Shown: one piece after another, positions 32,767 to 41,980 of the stretch
Layout: each line of letters begins with the position of its first letter
How positions within the stretch are numbered: the first letter of the stretch is position 1
DNA from: Corynebacterium sp. TAE3-ERU16
GTDB taxonomy: Bacteria; Actinomycetota; Actinomycetes; Mycobacteriales; Mycobacteriaceae
DNA: 64,000 nt
Assembly (NCBI RefSeq): GCF_019209935.1
Contig: NZ_JAHUTN010000006.1
Span: 124,001-188,000, forward strand
Direction: 5' to 3'
Notes under the pieces: model-generated
The model's input: the letters and a program-made list of their open reading frames with translations, nothing else
The model's database searches: none
Told to the model about the DNA's origin: nothing
Program-made: the position numbers and the translations under genes

Positions 32767-34182
32767 GTGACTGAACATTATGACGTTGTTGTACTCGGCG
32801 CGGGCCCCGGTGGCTACGTGGCCGCCATCCGCGCTTCCCAGCTCGGCAAGAAGGTTGCCGTAATCGAGAAGCAGTACTGGGGCGGGGTCTGCCTGAACGT
32901 GGGCTGCATCCCCTCCAAGGCGCTGCTGAAGAATGCGGAGGTGGCGCACACCTTCAACCATGAGGCGAAACTCTTCGGTATCTCCGGTGACGTGTCCTTC
33001 GACTTCGGTGTGGCGCACGACCGCTCGCGGAAGGTGTCCGCGGGCATCGTCAAGGGCGTCCACTACCTGATGAAGAAGAACAAGATCACCGAGATCAACG
33101 GTCTCGGCTCCTTCGTCGACGAGCACACGATCGAGATCACCGACGGTGACGACGCGGGGCAGAAGGTCACCTTCGACAACTGCATCATCGCCACCGGCTC
33201 CGTCGTACGTTCGCTGCCCGGCATCGAGATCGGCGGCAACATCGTCTCCTACGAGGAGCAGATCCTCGACGGTGAACTGCCCGAGTCCATGGTCATCGTC
33301 GGTGCCGGCGCCATCGGCATGGAGTTCGCCTACGTCCTGTCCAACTACGGCGTGGACGTGACCATCGTCGAATTCATGGACAGGGTCCTGCCCAATGAGG
33401 ACGCGGACGTCTCCAAGGCCATCGCCAAGGAGTACAAGAAGCTGGGCGTGAAGATCCTGACCGGGCACAAGACCACCGCCGTCCGCGATAACGGGGACAG
33501 CGTCGAGGTCGACATCGAGTCGAAGGACGGCAAGAAGACCGACACGCTGACCGTCGACCGGGTCATGGTCTCCATCGGCTTCGCCCCCCGCGTCGAGGGC
33601 TTCGGTCTGGACAAGGCCGGTGTCGAGCTCACCGAACGTGGTGCGATCGCCATCGACGAGCGCATGCGCACCAACGTCGACCACATCTACGCCATCGGTG
33701 ACGTCACCGCGAAGCTCCAGCTCGCGCACGTCGCCGAGGCTCAGGGTGTCGTCGCCGCGGAAACCATCGCCGACGCCGAGACCATGGAACTCGGCGACTA
33801 CATGATGATGCCCCGGGCCACGTTCTGTAACCCGCAGGTCGCCTCCTTCGGATACACCGAGGAACGCGCCCGCGAGCTGGCCGAGGAGCGTGGCTGGGAG
33901 ATCAAGACCGCCATGTTCCCGTTCTCCGCCAACGGCAAGGCCCAGGGGCTCGGAGAGCCGGCCGGTTTCGTCAAGGTCATCGCCGACGCGGAGTTCGGTG
34001 AATTGATCGGCGCCCACATGGTCGGTTCCAACGTCTCCGAGCTGCTGCCCGAGCTCACCCTGGCGCAGCGTTTCGATCTCACCGCCGAGGAGGTGGGGCG
34101 CAACGTGCACACCCACCCGACGCTCTCCGAGGCGATGAAGGAAGCGGTCGAGGGGATCTCCGGCCACATGATCAACCTCTGA
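32767..34182 (+). CDS. lpd: Dihydrolipoamide dehydrogenase
   Basis: 471-residue FAD enzyme (E3) that reoxidises lipoamide in the pyruvate and 2-oxoglutarate dehydrogenase complexes. It shows the N-terminal FAD dinucleotide motif [10 protein letters not shown], redox-active pair CLNVGC (Cys42/Cys47), NAD motif [14 protein letters not shown], second FAD contact YAIGDVT, and catalytic His-Glu region [10 protein letters not shown] near residue 450. All key residues are present and the length is normal. As in other corynebacteria it stands alone, away from E1/E2 genes, and next to ramB. Confidence 0.97.
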   Translation: MTEHYDVVVLGAGPGGYVAAIRASQLGKKVAVIEKQYWGGVCLNVGCIPSKALLKNAEVAHTFNHEAKLFGISGDVSFDFGVAHDRSRKVSAGIVKGVHYLMKKNKITEINGLGSFVDEHTIEITDGDDAGQKVTFDNCIIATGSVVRSLPGIEIGGNIVSYEEQILDGELPESMVIVGAGAIGMEFAYVLSNYGVDVTIVEFMDRVLPNEDADVSKAIAKEYKKLGVKILTGHKTTAVRDNGDSVEVDIESKDGKKTDTLTVDRVMVSIGFAPRVEGFGLDKAGVELTERGAIAIDERMRTNVDHIYAIGDVTAKLQLAHVAEAQGVVAAETIADAETMELGDYMMMPRATFCNPQVASFGYTEERARELAEERGWEIKTAMFPFSANGKAQGLGEPAGFVKVIADAEFGELIGAHMVGSNVSELLPELTLAQRFDLTAEEVGRNVHTHPTLSEAMKEAVEGISGHMINL

Positions 34183-34199
34183 TCCACGTACGTACGTCT

Positions 34200-34234
34200 G
34201 AGGGGCCGCACCGGGAACGGTGGTGCGGCCCCTC
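34200..34234. terminator. Hairpin between lpd and ramB (convergent)
   Basis: GAGGGGCCGCACC (34200-34212) pairs with GGTGCGGCCCCTC (34222-34234). No T-run follows, but the 13-bp G+C-rich stem between convergent stops suits a shared terminator. Confidence 0.6.
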
Positions 34235-34276
34235 GGACATGGGGCAGCGGGTTCTTCCCCGGACGGTTCCCCGTGT

Positions 34277-35707
34277 TCAGTACGGGGCGATCGTCGACGT
34301 GTGTGCATCGATCTTCAGCGGGCGGTGGACGGGCGGGAACGCGCGTTGCGCACAGTCCGACCTGGAGCAGACCCGGCATCCGGCGCCGATGGGTGTCGCG
34401 GCATCGAGATTCGTCAGGTCCAGACCCTCCGAGTAGACGGTTCGCTGGGCATGGCGGGCCTCGCAGCCCAGACCGATGGCGAACAGCTTCCCGGGTTCCG
34501 CGAAACGACTGCGGTGGTGGCGCACGGTGCGTGCGATCCACAGGTAGTTCCGGCCATCGGGCATCTGGGCGAGTTGGCGCATGATCGTACCCGGATTGGT
34601 GAAGGTCTCGTACACGTTCCACAGCGGACAGGTGCCGCCCGAATGGGTGAAGTGGAAGCCCGTCGCGGACTGCCGTTTGCTCATGTTCCCGGCCCGGTCC
34701 ACCCGGACGAACGTGAAGGGGATACCGCGTAGCTGCGGTCGCTGCAGAGTGGACAACCGGTGGCAGATGGTCTCGTAACCGGCCCCGAAGAGTTGGGTGA
34801 GGTGGTCGATGTCGTACCCGGACCGCTCCGCCTCCGCGTGGAATCGCCGGTAGGGCATGAGGAGAGCCGCCGCATAGTAGCTTCCGACGCCCCGGGCGGC
34901 GAGGATCCGGGATTCCTCCGAGGTGAAGTGGCCGGAATCGACGGCCTCGCCGAGGACGTCGGTCGCCTCGAGGTGCGCCAGCTCGGCGGCCATCCGGAAG
35001 GCCCGCTGCCCGCTGTTCAGCCTGGGGGAGAGGGACAGGGTGCCGCTGCCCGTGTCGAGGTGGTGGAGCGTGTCCCCGGATCCGGTTCCCCTGTGCACCG
35101 TGACCCCGTGCAGCGCGAGGCGTCGGGTGATCGCGTCCTCCGTCCCGGCCGGATCGGTGGGGTCGAGATCGAGTTCCTCCGAGAGGAGCTCCGCGGAGAC
35201 GTCCAGCTCGTCGAGGTAGTTCTGGCGGGCGTAGAAGAAGTCACGGACCTCCTCGTGGGGCATGCCCAGAGGGTTGTCTGCCGCCCGGACACCGGGGTCT
35301 GCGGACGGCGGGAAATGGCGGACATCGGTGGCCAGGGAGAGCTTGTCGCGGACATTCCGGTACCTGCGGTGCATCTCGACCATCGCCCGGGCGAGCGCCG
35401 GGTGGTTGTAGACCATCTCCGACAGCTCCCGGAGTTCGACCGCGTCCGGGCAGATCTCCCGGTCGAGGACAACGTCCTGAACCTCGGCCAGGAGGCGGGA
35501 GTCGTCGTCACGGGAGAAGAAGGTCGCGTCAACGCCGAACGTCTCGGTGATGCGGAGCAGAACCGGCACCGTGAGCGGGCGCACATCATGCTCGATCTGG
35601 TTGACATAGGACGCGGAGAGCCCGAGCGTCGAGGCCAGTGCGGCCTGGCTCAGATCCCGTTCCCGCCGGAGCTGCCGCAGTCGGGACCCCACATATGTCT
35701 TACCCAT
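34277..35707 (-). CDS. ramB: RamB-type transcriptional regulator of acetate/carbon metabolism
   Basis: 476 residues. The N-terminal XRE-type helix-turn-helix ([19 protein letters not shown] then [14 protein letters not shown]) is followed by an IrrE/DUF955-like region and a C-terminal DUF2083-type part containing several cysteines ([30 protein letters not shown]). This is the architecture and length of C. glutamicum RamB, which represses glyoxylate-cycle and acetate-activation genes. In the central region a metal-binding HExxH is not seen; [13 protein letters not shown] occupies that place. It is divergent from sdhCAB and adjacent to lpd, the conserved corynebacterial order. ATG 35707 has TAGACT 7 nt upstream. 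Confidence 0.92.
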   Translation of the reverse strand: MGKTYVGSRLRQLRRERDLSQAALASTLGLSASYVNQIEHDVRPLTVPVLLRITETFGVDATFFSRDDDSRLLAEVQDVVLDREICPDAVELRELSEMVYNHPALARAMVEMHRRYRNVRDKLSLATDVRHFPPSADPGVRAADNPLGMPHEEVRDFFYARQNYLDELDVSAELLSEELDLDPTDPAGTEDAITRRLALHGVTVHRGTGSGDTLHHLDTGSGTLSLSPRLNSGQRAFRMAAELAHLEATDVLGEAVDSGHFTSEESRILAARGVGSYYAAALLMPYRRFHAEAERSGYDIDHLTQLFGAGYETICHRLSTLQRPQLRGIPFTFVRVDRAGNMSKRQSATGFHFTHSGGTCPLWNVYETFTNPGTIMRQLAQMPDGRNYLWIARTVRHHRSRFAEPGKLFAIGLGCEARHAQRTVYSEGLDLTNLDAATPIGAGCRVCSRSDCAQRAFPPVHRPLKIDAHTSTIAPY

Positions 35708-35714
35708 GGAAGGG

Positions 35715-35720
35715 AGTCTA
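35715..35720 (-). promoter_or_regulatory. Leaderless -10 box of ramB (TAGACT)
   Basis: TAGACT on the minus strand lies 7 nt upstream of ATG 35707, so the transcript probably starts at the initiation codon. Confidence 0.5.
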
Positions 35721-35762
35721 AGCGCCTCCGACGGCCCTTCGCAGGAATTTGCCTGTGAACGG

Positions 35763-35771
35763 TGCAAAGTT
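35763..35771 (-). promoter_or_regulatory. Candidate RamB operator in the ramB promoter
   Basis: On the minus strand this reads AACTTTGCA, identical to the core of the published RamB motif (R)AACTTTGCAAA. It lies about 56-64 bp upstream of the inferred ramB transcription start. RamB autoregulation is known in C. glutamicum; binding here is inferred. Confidence 0.5.
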
Positions 35772-36274
35772 GCAACACCCCTAGAACCGGGGTGGAGGGC
35801 AGTGGGTGGATCGTACCTTCGGTGGTGCCGCGTTCCGCCCCGGAGTCGGAGGGGGCAGAGGGGCCAGCGTCTTGTGCCAGCGCTGGACGGAGTCGGACCC
35901 GTTGATGATGGATCACCGGGGAGACCTCGGAGCTGACGGCGAAAACCGAGGTTAACAGTGTTTCTGTCCCGGAGACCGGTGGTGGGGCGGGATGGATCCG
36001 CTCGTCGGAATGGGGGCGGTGCACACGGGTGGCCGTCCGGAGTCGTCGACGTCTGGCCCCTCGCCGGGGGTGGGTTCGGTCTTGGAACACGGTTTTCCCG
36101 GGATGAGGGGGGAGGATTCAACTAAAGTTTGATCCCGAATGGGGTAGGCGTGAGGTGACATGAGCCCAATTAGTGTCTCAGATCACACCGGTAGACAACC
36201 CTCTAAATCCGTCACCGTTTCAGCAGGTGAGCGGCATGTGTCGACGGTGGAGAGAGGGTGGAAACAGGTAACGC

Positions 36275-36280
36275 TACCCT
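36275..36280 (+). promoter_or_regulatory. Candidate upstream -10 box of sdhCAB (TACCCT)
   Basis: TACCCT would give a start near 36287 and a leader of about 105 nt. If used, the GlxR box would lie just downstream and act as a repressor site. Alternative to the promoter at 36366. Confidence 0.3.
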
Positions 36281-36310
36281 AAAGTCCGGCGCGGTGGCAG
36301 GGTTGGCCGA

Positions 36311-36326
36311 TGTGAGCTATATCACC
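36311..36326. promoter_or_regulatory. GlxR (cAMP-CRP type) box upstream of sdhC
   Basis: TGTGAGCTATATCACC matches the corynebacterial GlxR consensus TGTGA-N6-TCACA at every half-site position except the last, and has the central TA. GlxR is known to control sdhCAB in C. glutamicum. The centre is about 60 bp upstream of the start predicted from TAAGGT at 36366-36371, a class I activator position. Confidence 0.7.
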
Positions 36327-36365
36327 ACGTCTGTCAACAGCTGGTTTGGCGGGCTTAACGCGCCG

Positions 36366-36371
36366 TAAGGT
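36366..36371 (+). promoter_or_regulatory. Candidate proximal -10 box of sdhCAB (TAAGGT)
   Basis: TAAGGT lies 21 bp before the sdhC ATG and leaves room for the GGAGG ribosome binding site. A TTTGGC at 36345-36350 could be the -35. Confidence 0.4.
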
Positions 36372-36392
36372 TGGGTCAACACTGGAGGTGCC

Positions 36393-37148
36393 ATGACTGT
36401 CAAAGATATGGACCGTGACGCAATCCGTCACGGCAAAATTACTGAGAAGCCGCTGCGTGAGCGGCCCAAGGTTCCGAGCTGGGCGCTGAAGCTGACGATG
36501 GCCGTCACCGGCCTCATCTTCGGCGGCTTCGTCCTGATCCACATGATCGGAAACCTGAAGATCTTCCTTCCCGACCACGACGGCGAACCCGCCATCAACG
36601 TCTACGGAGAATTCCTCCGTACCGTCGGTGAACCACTTCTGCCCCGCGAGGGTGTGCTCTGGATCTTCAGGATCGTGCTGCTGACCGCACTGATCCTGCA
36701 CGTCTACGGCGCATTCGCCCTGACCGGACGTGCGCACCAGTCCCGGGGCAAGTTCCGTCGGACCAACCTGATGGGGGGTCTGGGTTCGTTCGCCACCCGC
36801 ACGATGCTCGTCTCGGGCCTCGTGCTCCTGTTCTTCATCGTCTTCCACATCCTCGATCTGACCCTCGGCGTCCAGCCCGCCGCCTCCGCGGTCTTCGAGC
36901 ACGGTGCGGTCTACGCGAACATGGTCGCCAGCTTCAGTCGCTGGCCCGTGACCATCTTCTACATCGCCGCGATGATGGTGCTCTTCGTGCACCTGTCCCA
37001 CGGACTGTTCACCGCCGTCAGCGACCTGGGGATCACTGGTCACCGTACCCGCGCCGTCCTGCTGTTCATCTCCTACCTGGTGCCTGCTGCCGTCATGGTG
37101 GGCAACATCTCCATCCCGCTGGCCATCGCCCTCGGCTGGATCCACTAG
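36393..37148 (+). CDS. sdhC: Succinate dehydrogenase cytochrome b subunit
   Basis: 251-residue membrane anchor of the menaquinone-type succinate dehydrogenase, the single-anchor diheme form. Five membrane segments are visible, with candidate heme-ligand histidines in VLIHMIGN, LILHVYGAF, FIVFHILDL and LFVHLSHGL. The large cytochrome b558 type fits the three-gene sdhCAB operon without sdhD. GGAGG lies 5 nt before ATG 36393. It passes electrons from the flavoprotein and iron-sulfur subunits to menaquinone. Confidence 0.95.
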   Translation: MTVKDMDRDAIRHGKITEKPLRERPKVPSWALKLTMAVTGLIFGGFVLIHMIGNLKIFLPDHDGEPAINVYGEFLRTVGEPLLPREGVLWIFRIVLLTALILHVYGAFALTGRAHQSRGKFRRTNLMGGLGSFATRTMLVSGLVLLFFIVFHILDLTLGVQPAASAVFEHGAVYANMVASFSRWPVTIFYIAAMMVLFVHLSHGLFTAVSDLGITGHRTRAVLLFISYLVPAAVMVGNISIPLAIALGWIH

Positions 37149-37169
37149 GTCCCGGAAGGTAACCACACT

Positions 37170-39179
37170 ATGAGCACTCACTCTGAAACCGACACCAAGC
37201 CCGACTTCACCCAGCCGGCCTCCTGCGTAGAAGGTGTCACCCCGGGCAGGATCCTCGAGGACCACGCACCCAAGGGTGTCCCGATGAAGGACGCCTGGGA
37301 ATGGCAGAAGGACCACTACAACCTCGTCTCCCCGTTGAACCGCCGGAAATTCCGCGTCCTCGTCATCGGCACCGGACTGTCCGGTGGCGGCGCGGCGGCG
37401 GCACTCGGTGAGCTGGGCTACGACGTCAAGGCGTTCACCTACCATGACGCGCCCCGCCGCGCCCACTCGATCGCCGCCCAGGGTGGAGTCAACTCCGCCC
37501 GCGGCAAGAAGGTCGACAACGACGGCGCCTACCGCCACGTCAAGGACACGGTCAAGGGCGGCGACTACCGCTGCCGCGAGACCGACTGCTGGCGTCTCGC
37601 CTACGAGTCGGTCCGGGTCATCGACCACATGAACGCCATCGGCGCCCCCTTCGCCCGTGAGTACGGCGGTACCCTCGCCACCCGCTCGTTCGGTGGTGTC
37701 CAGGTCTCCCGCACCTACTACACGCGTGGTCAGACCGGTCAGCAGCTGCAGCTCTCGGCCGCGGCCGCACTGCAGCGTCAGATCCACCTCGGATCCGTCG
37801 AGATCTTCACCCACAACGAGATGGTCGACCTGATCGTCAAGGAGGAGGATGACGGCACGAAACGGTGCCACGGCGCGGTCATGCGCAACCTCATCACCGG
37901 TGAGCTGACGGCCCACACGGGCCACGCGGTGATCCTGTGCACCGGCGGCTACGGCAACGTCTACTACATGTCGACGCTGGCGAAGAACTCCAACGCATCC
38001 GCGATCATGCGTGCGTACGAGCACGGCGCCTACATGGCCAGCCCGTCGTTCATCCAGTTCCACCCGACCGGGCTCCCGGTCAACTCGGAGTGGCAGTCCA
38101 AGACCATCCTCATGTCCGAGTCCCTCCGCAACGACGGCCGCATCTGGTCGCCGAAGGAGCCGAAGGACGACCGCGATCCGAACTCGATCCCCGAGGACGA
38201 GCGTGACTACTTCCTCGAGCGCCGGTACCCCGCGTTCGGCAACCTCGTCCCCCGTGACGTCGCCTCCCGAGCGATTTCGCAGCAGATCATCGCCGGACTC
38301 GGTTGCGGCCCCATGCACAACTCCGCGTACCTCGACTTCCGCGATTCGATCGAGCGTCTCGGCAAGGAGACCATCCGGGAGCGTTACTCGAACCTCTTCC
38401 AGATGTACGAGGAGACCATCGGCGAGGACCCGTACGTCACCCCGATGCGGATCGCGCCGACGTGCCACTTCACCATGGGTGGCCTGTGGACCGACTTCAA
38501 CATGATGACGTCCATCGAGGGGCTCTTCGCCGGTGGCGAGGCGGGCTGGACCTACCACGGTGCCAACCGTCTGGGTGCCAACTCGCTGCTCTCGGCGTCG
38601 GTCGACGGCTGGTTCACCCTGCCGTTCTCCGTGCCGAACTACCTCGGCCCCCTGCTCGGTTCCGAGCGGATGTCCGAGGACGCTCCCGAGGCCGTGGCGG
38701 CCGTCGAGCGCGCCCAGTCCCGACTGGACAAGCTCATGAACATCAGGGGCGAACACGGGCCGGAGTTCTTCCACCGCAAGCTCGGCGACATCCTCTACTA
38801 CTGCTGCGGCGTGTCACGGAACATCGACGACCTCGCCAAGGGCATCGAGCAGATCCGTGAACTGCGCAAGGAGTTCTGGAGCGGGCTGAACATCACCGGC
38901 AACGCCGAGGAGATGAATCAGGTTCTCGAGTACGCCAACCGGGTCGCCGACTACATCGATCTCGGAGAGCTCATGTGCGTCGACGCCCTCGACCGCGACG
39001 AGTCCTGCGGTGCCCACTTCCGCGAGGATCACCTCTCCGACGAGGGCGAGGCGGAACGCGATGACCTCAACTGGTGCTTCGTCTCCGCCTGGGAGCCCAA
39101 CGGCGAGAACAAGTTCATCCGCCACGCGGAGCCGCTGTACTTCGATGCGATTCCTCTGCAGACAAGGAACTACAAGTAA
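37170..39179 (+). CDS. sdhA: Succinate dehydrogenase flavoprotein subunit
   Basis: 669-residue catalytic subunit with covalent FAD. FAD-binding GTGLSGGGAAAAL near residue 65; flavinylation His in RRAHSIAAQGGVNSARG. Substrate-site residues include IQFHPTGLPV, the catalytic Arg region NLVPRDVASRAI, the His in CHFTMGGLW, and TYHGANRLGANSLLSA. The sequence resembles Bacteroides/epsilon-type and other diheme enzymes. ATG 37170 follows sdhC by 21 bp with GGAAGGT upstream. The stop overlaps the sdhB start. Confidence 0.97.
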   Translation: MSTHSETDTKPDFTQPASCVEGVTPGRILEDHAPKGVPMKDAWEWQKDHYNLVSPLNRRKFRVLVIGTGLSGGGAAAALGELGYDVKAFTYHDAPRRAHSIAAQGGVNSARGKKVDNDGAYRHVKDTVKGGDYRCRETDCWRLAYESVRVIDHMNAIGAPFAREYGGTLATRSFGGVQVSRTYYTRGQTGQQLQLSAAAALQRQIHLGSVEIFTHNEMVDLIVKEEDDGTKRCHGAVMRNLITGELTAHTGHAVILCTGGYGNVYYMSTLAKNSNASAIMRAYEHGAYMASPSFIQFHPTGLPVNSEWQSKTILMSESLRNDGRIWSPKEPKDDRDPNSIPEDERDYFLERRYPAFGNLVPRDVASRAISQQIIAGLGCGPMHNSAYLDFRDSIERLGKETIRERYSNLFQMYEETIGEDPYVTPMRIAPTCHFTMGGLWTDFNMMTSIEGLFAGGEAGWTYHGANRLGANSLLSASVDGWFTLPFSVPNYLGPLLGSERMSEDAPEAVAAVERAQSRLDKLMNIRGEHGPEFFHRKLGDILYYCCGVSRNIDDLAKGIEQIRELRKEFWSGLNITGNAEEMNQVLEYANRVADYIDLGELMCVDALDRDESCGAHFREDHLSDEGEAERDDLNWCFVSAWEPNGENKFIRHAEPLYFDAIPLQTRNYK

Positions 39180-39928
39180 TGAAACTGCATCTCGAGATCT
39201 GGCGCCAGGCCGGACCCACGACCGAGGGTCACTACGAGTCCATCGATGTCCCCGACGCCGTGGAGCAGATGTCCATCCTGGAGCTTCTGGACCACGTCAA
39301 CGAAACTCTGATCGAGTCCGGCAAGGAACCGTTCGCCTTCGCCTCCGACTGTCGTGAGGGTATCTGCGGTACCTGCGGTCTGACCGTCAACGGCCGTCCG
39401 CACGGGCCCGAGCAGAACAAGCCGTCCTGTCAGCAGCGGCTGTTCAACTTCTCCGACGGCGACACCATCAAGCTGGAGCCCCTGCGTTCCGCGGCGTACC
39501 CGGTGATCAAGGACATGATCGTCGACCGTTCCGCGCTCGACCGGGTCATGCAGCAGGGCGGGTACGTGTCGGTCAACGCCGGTACCGCACCGGACGCCGA
39601 CACCCTGCACATGAACCACCAGACCGCGGAGCTCGCGTTGGACCACGCGGCCTGCATCGGGTGCGGGGCCTGCGTCGCAGCGTGCCCGAACGGTGCGGCC
39701 CACCTGTTCACGGGTGCGAAGCTGGTGCATCTCTCGCTCATGCCCCTCGGCAAGAACGAGCGAGGTCGCCGGGCGCGTAACATGGTCGACGAGGTAGAGA
39801 CCAACTTCGGCCCGTGCTCGCTCTTCGGCGAATGCGCGGACGTATGTCCGGCCGGTATCCCGCTGACCGCGGTTGCGGCCATCAACAAAGAGAGGGCCCG
39901 AGCGGCCTTCACCGCAAAGGACGCCTAG
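39179..39928 (+). CDS. sdhB: Succinate dehydrogenase iron-sulfur subunit
   Basis: 249 residues. N-terminal [2Fe-2S] ferredoxin domain: SDCREGICGTCGLTVNG and the later PSCQQ. C-terminal domain with two further clusters: CIGCGACVAACPNGAAH and CSLFGECADVCPAGIP. These carry electrons from FAD to the cytochrome b subunit. ATG 39179 overlaps the sdhA stop by one base (TAATG), giving coupled translation. Confidence 0.96.
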   Translation: MKLHLEIWRQAGPTTEGHYESIDVPDAVEQMSILELLDHVNETLIESGKEPFAFASDCREGICGTCGLTVNGRPHGPEQNKPSCQQRLFNFSDGDTIKLEPLRSAAYPVIKDMIVDRSALDRVMQQGGYVSVNAGTAPDADTLHMNHQTAELALDHAACIGCGACVAACPNGAAHLFTGAKLVHLSLMPLGKNERGRRARNMVDEVETNFGPCSLFGECADVCPAGIPLTAVAAINKERARAAFTAKDA

Positions 39929-39985
39929 GCTCGTCGCGACGACGACCCCGGGCCGACGGTACGACCACGAAAGGCAGCATCCGCT

Positions 39986-40339
39986 ATGTCAGCCAGCCAC
40001 TCCCCAGTTCCGGCGAACGCCGAGCAGTCATTTCCCCTGTTCGAGGGTGAACCGCACTACGTCGAGGGCTACCATCCCTCCAGCCTCGACGCGCAGCACT
40101 CCTCGCTCATCCGCTCGTCCACCTGGATCGGCATGGGACTGATCCTGAGCTCCCTCGCCGGTTTCGGCGGTCTGCTCTTCGGCCTCGGCTCCTGGTCGGT
40201 CGGCAGCCAGCCCAACTGGGCGCCGATGGCTCTCGCCGGAGCGATCATGGCGGTCGTCTTCCTCGTCGGTGGCTTCTGGATGATCCACCACGGGCGTCGC
40301 TACTACCGCGAGTACGCGGCCCGCACCGGACGCCACTAG
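39986..40339 (+). CDS. Small two-helix membrane protein downstream of sdhB
   Basis: 117 residues with a hydrophilic N-terminus, membrane helices near 46-70 (WIGMGLILSSLAGFGGLLFG) and 80-98 (MALAGAIMAVVFLVGGFWMI) and a basic tail (HHGRRYYREYAARTGRH). AAAGG lies upstream of ATG 39986, 57 bp after sdhB, so it may be the last gene of the sdh transcript, which ends at the terminator at 40351-40397. Function unknown. Confidence 0.75.
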   Translation: MSASHSPVPANAEQSFPLFEGEPHYVEGYHPSSLDAQHSSLIRSSTWIGMGLILSSLAGFGGLLFGLGSWSVGSQPNWAPMALAGAIMAVVFLVGGFWMIHHGRRYYREYAARTGRH

Positions 40340-40350
40340 CACCCGGCCCG

Positions 40351-40397
40351 GCCGAGACCCCACACCGCCCCGCGAAGGGGCGTGGTGGGGTCTCGGC
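40351..40397 (+). terminator. Terminator after the sdh transcription unit
   Basis: GCCGAGACCCCAC (40351-40363) pairs with GTGGGGTCTCGGC (40385-40397), with an inner GCCCC/GGGGC stem. ATTT follows. Confidence 0.8.
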
Positions 40398-40408
40398 ATT
40401 TCCGCGGC

Positions 40409-40414
40409 TACACT
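40409..40414 (+). promoter_or_regulatory. Leaderless -10 box of a 44-residue gene (TACACT)
   Basis: TACACT ends 7 nt before ATG 40422. Confidence 0.45.
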
Positions 40415-40421
40415 CCAGGGA

Positions 40422-40556
40422 ATGCGCAACAAGATCATGTGGATCCTGATCGCCCTGATAACCGTCCTCGTCGTGATCAATCTCATTCCCGCGGCCGTCG
40501 AGCTCTGGGACACGGATCCACCGTGGCGTGCCGCCGCGGTCGCCACGCGGTCCTGA
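40422..40556 (+). CDS. 44-residue single-helix membrane peptide
   Basis: ATG, 44 codons and TGA. The N-terminus MRNK is followed by one strongly hydrophobic helix (IMWILIALITVLVVINLIPA) and a short polar tail with ELWDTDPPW, so the peptide is a single-pass membrane protein with the tail probably outside. Third codon positions are mostly G or C, and a -10 box sits at leaderless spacing. It lies between the sdh terminator and the DUF445 gene. No family recognised. Confidence 0.6.
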   Translation: MRNKIMWILIALITVLVVINLIPAAVELWDTDPPWRAAAVATRS

Positions 40557-40596
40557 GCCGGAGGCCGCGATTACTCGATACCCGGCCACCACCCGT

Positions 40597-40602
40597 CATA
40601 AT
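40597..40602 (+). promoter_or_regulatory. Leaderless -10 box of the DUF445 gene (CATAAT)
   Basis: CATAAT ends 6 nt before ATG 40609, selecting that start over an in-frame upstream ATG at 40528. Confidence 0.5.
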
Positions 40603-40608
40603 GGTGCG

Positions 40609-41928
40609 ATGGGCACACACGAACTCACCGAACACGGGGACGGGCTCCTCGCCGTCCCCGGGCCGTCCCCCGAGGTGGAGGCGGAACGCCGTCGGCAGCT
40701 GCGACGTTACAAGGCGTTCGCCACCGGCCTGCTGATCGTCGCCGCGGCGATCTACCTGTTCTGCCGGTGGCTCGAGACCCGTCCCGGGGAACCCGACACC
40801 TGGGTCGGTTTCGTCCGTGCCGCCAGCGAAGCGGGCATGATCGGTGGGTTGGCGGACTGGTTCGCGGTGACCGCGCTGTTCCGCCGGCCGATGGGCCTCC
40901 CCATCCCGCACACGGCGATCGTACGCAACAAGAAGGACCAGATCGGCGAATCCCTCGGCGGCTTCGTCGGCGAGAACTTCCTCAACGCGGAGCTGATCAC
41001 CGCCAAGGTCCGGGCCGCGGGCATACCCAACCGGCTCGGTGGCTGGTTGTCGGAACCGGACAACGCACGGACGGTCTCCAGGGAGGTCGGGCGGCTGACC
41101 GGGAGGATCGTCGGCGCCCTCGACCCCGCCGACGCGGAGGCCGTGATCAACTCCACCCTGATCGACAGGATCGCGGAGCCCGAATGGGGGCCACCCACAG
41201 GGCGACTCATGGCGCAGTTGATCGAGGAGGGAAAGACCGAGCCTGTCGTCGATGAGCTCGTCCACTGGCTCCACACCAAAACCGAGGCCGCGGGACCATT
41301 CATCATCCGTATGCTCGATGAGCGGCGTCCCAGCTGGGCCCCGCAGATCCTCAACGACGTCATCGGCGAGAAGGTGCACCGGGAACTCGTCCGGTGGTCG
41401 GCCGCCGTCGCCGCCGACCCGGAACACGAGGCACGTCAGGCCGTACGTCGCTTCATCCGGCAGCTCTCGGACGACCTGCAGAATGATCCGGAGATGATCG
41501 AACGGGTGGAGACGATCAAACGGGACGTCATGGGCTCGACCCCTGTACGAGGTGCCGCAGCGACGATCTGGCGGAGTGCGTCCGAGTCACTTCTCGACGC
41601 CACCTCGGATCCGGATTCGCTGCTCCGGACAAAGCTCACCGAACTAGCCGTGAACTGGGGAAACAACCTGCTGGACGATGCGGAACTCCGGGAATCCCTG
41701 GACCGCAGGGTTACCGGCGCCGCAGCGTTCCTCGCGGACAACTACGCCGAGGAGATCACCTCGATCATCAGCGAGACGGTCCAACGGTGGGACGCGGACG
41801 AGGCCGGCGAGAAGATCGAACTGATGGTGGGCAAGGATCTCCAGTACATTCGACTTAACGGCACCATCGTCGGTGCCCTCGCGGGTCTCGGCATCTACAC
41901 TGTCTCCCACATCATCTTCGGCGCCTGA
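40609..41928 (+). CDS. DUF445 membrane protein (YheB/YtxH-like region)
   Basis: 439 residues. An N-terminal membrane helix (FATGLLIVAAAIYLFCRWL near 40-58) is followed by the DUF445 hallmark GMIGGLADWFAVTALFRRPMGLPIPHTAIV, then a long helical domain with several charged repeats, and a C-terminal membrane helix (IRLNGTIVGALAGLGIYTVS). DUF445 proteins are widespread and uncharacterised, with both termini in the membrane and a soluble helical body between. It is followed at 52 bp by a coiled-coil protein gene. Confidence 0.85.
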   Translation: MGTHELTEHGDGLLAVPGPSPEVEAERRRQLRRYKAFATGLLIVAAAIYLFCRWLETRPGEPDTWVGFVRAASEAGMIGGLADWFAVTALFRRPMGLPIPHTAIVRNKKDQIGESLGGFVGENFLNAELITAKVRAAGIPNRLGGWLSEPDNARTVSREVGRLTGRIVGALDPADAEAVINSTLIDRIAEPEWGPPTGRLMAQLIEEGKTEPVVDELVHWLHTKTEAAGPFIIRMLDERRPSWAPQILNDVIGEKVHRELVRWSAAVAADPEHEARQAVRRFIRQLSDDLQNDPEMIERVETIKRDVMGSTPVRGAAATIWRSASESLLDATSDPDSLLRTKLTELAVNWGNNLLDDAELRESLDRRVTGAAAFLADNYAEEITSIISETVQRWDADEAGEKIELMVGKDLQYIRLNGTIVGALAGLGIYTVSHIIFGA

Positions 41929-41980
41929 AACGGAGATCCGCGGGAACCGATCTGATTCCCCACGAATGAAGGAGTTCACC

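Larger units (their letters stand above)
35708..36392. other. Divergent regulatory region between ramB and sdhC
   Basis: 685 bp without a credible gene. It contains the ramB -10 box, a likely RamB site (35763-35771), a second weak GlxR-like sequence (AGTGTCTCAGATCACA, ending at 36186) and the GlxR box and promoters of sdhC listed separately. Its length suits integration of several carbon and energy signals. Confidence 0.55.

Noticed and set aside
32269..34308. 679-codon open frame on the minus strand across lpd
   Set aside because: Antisense of lpd in G+C-rich codons; no start signals or domains.
36279..38774. 831-codon open frame on the minus strand across sdhC and sdhA
   Set aside because: It is the antisense shadow of two well-supported genes; the translation is Val/Gly/Asp-rich with no family features.
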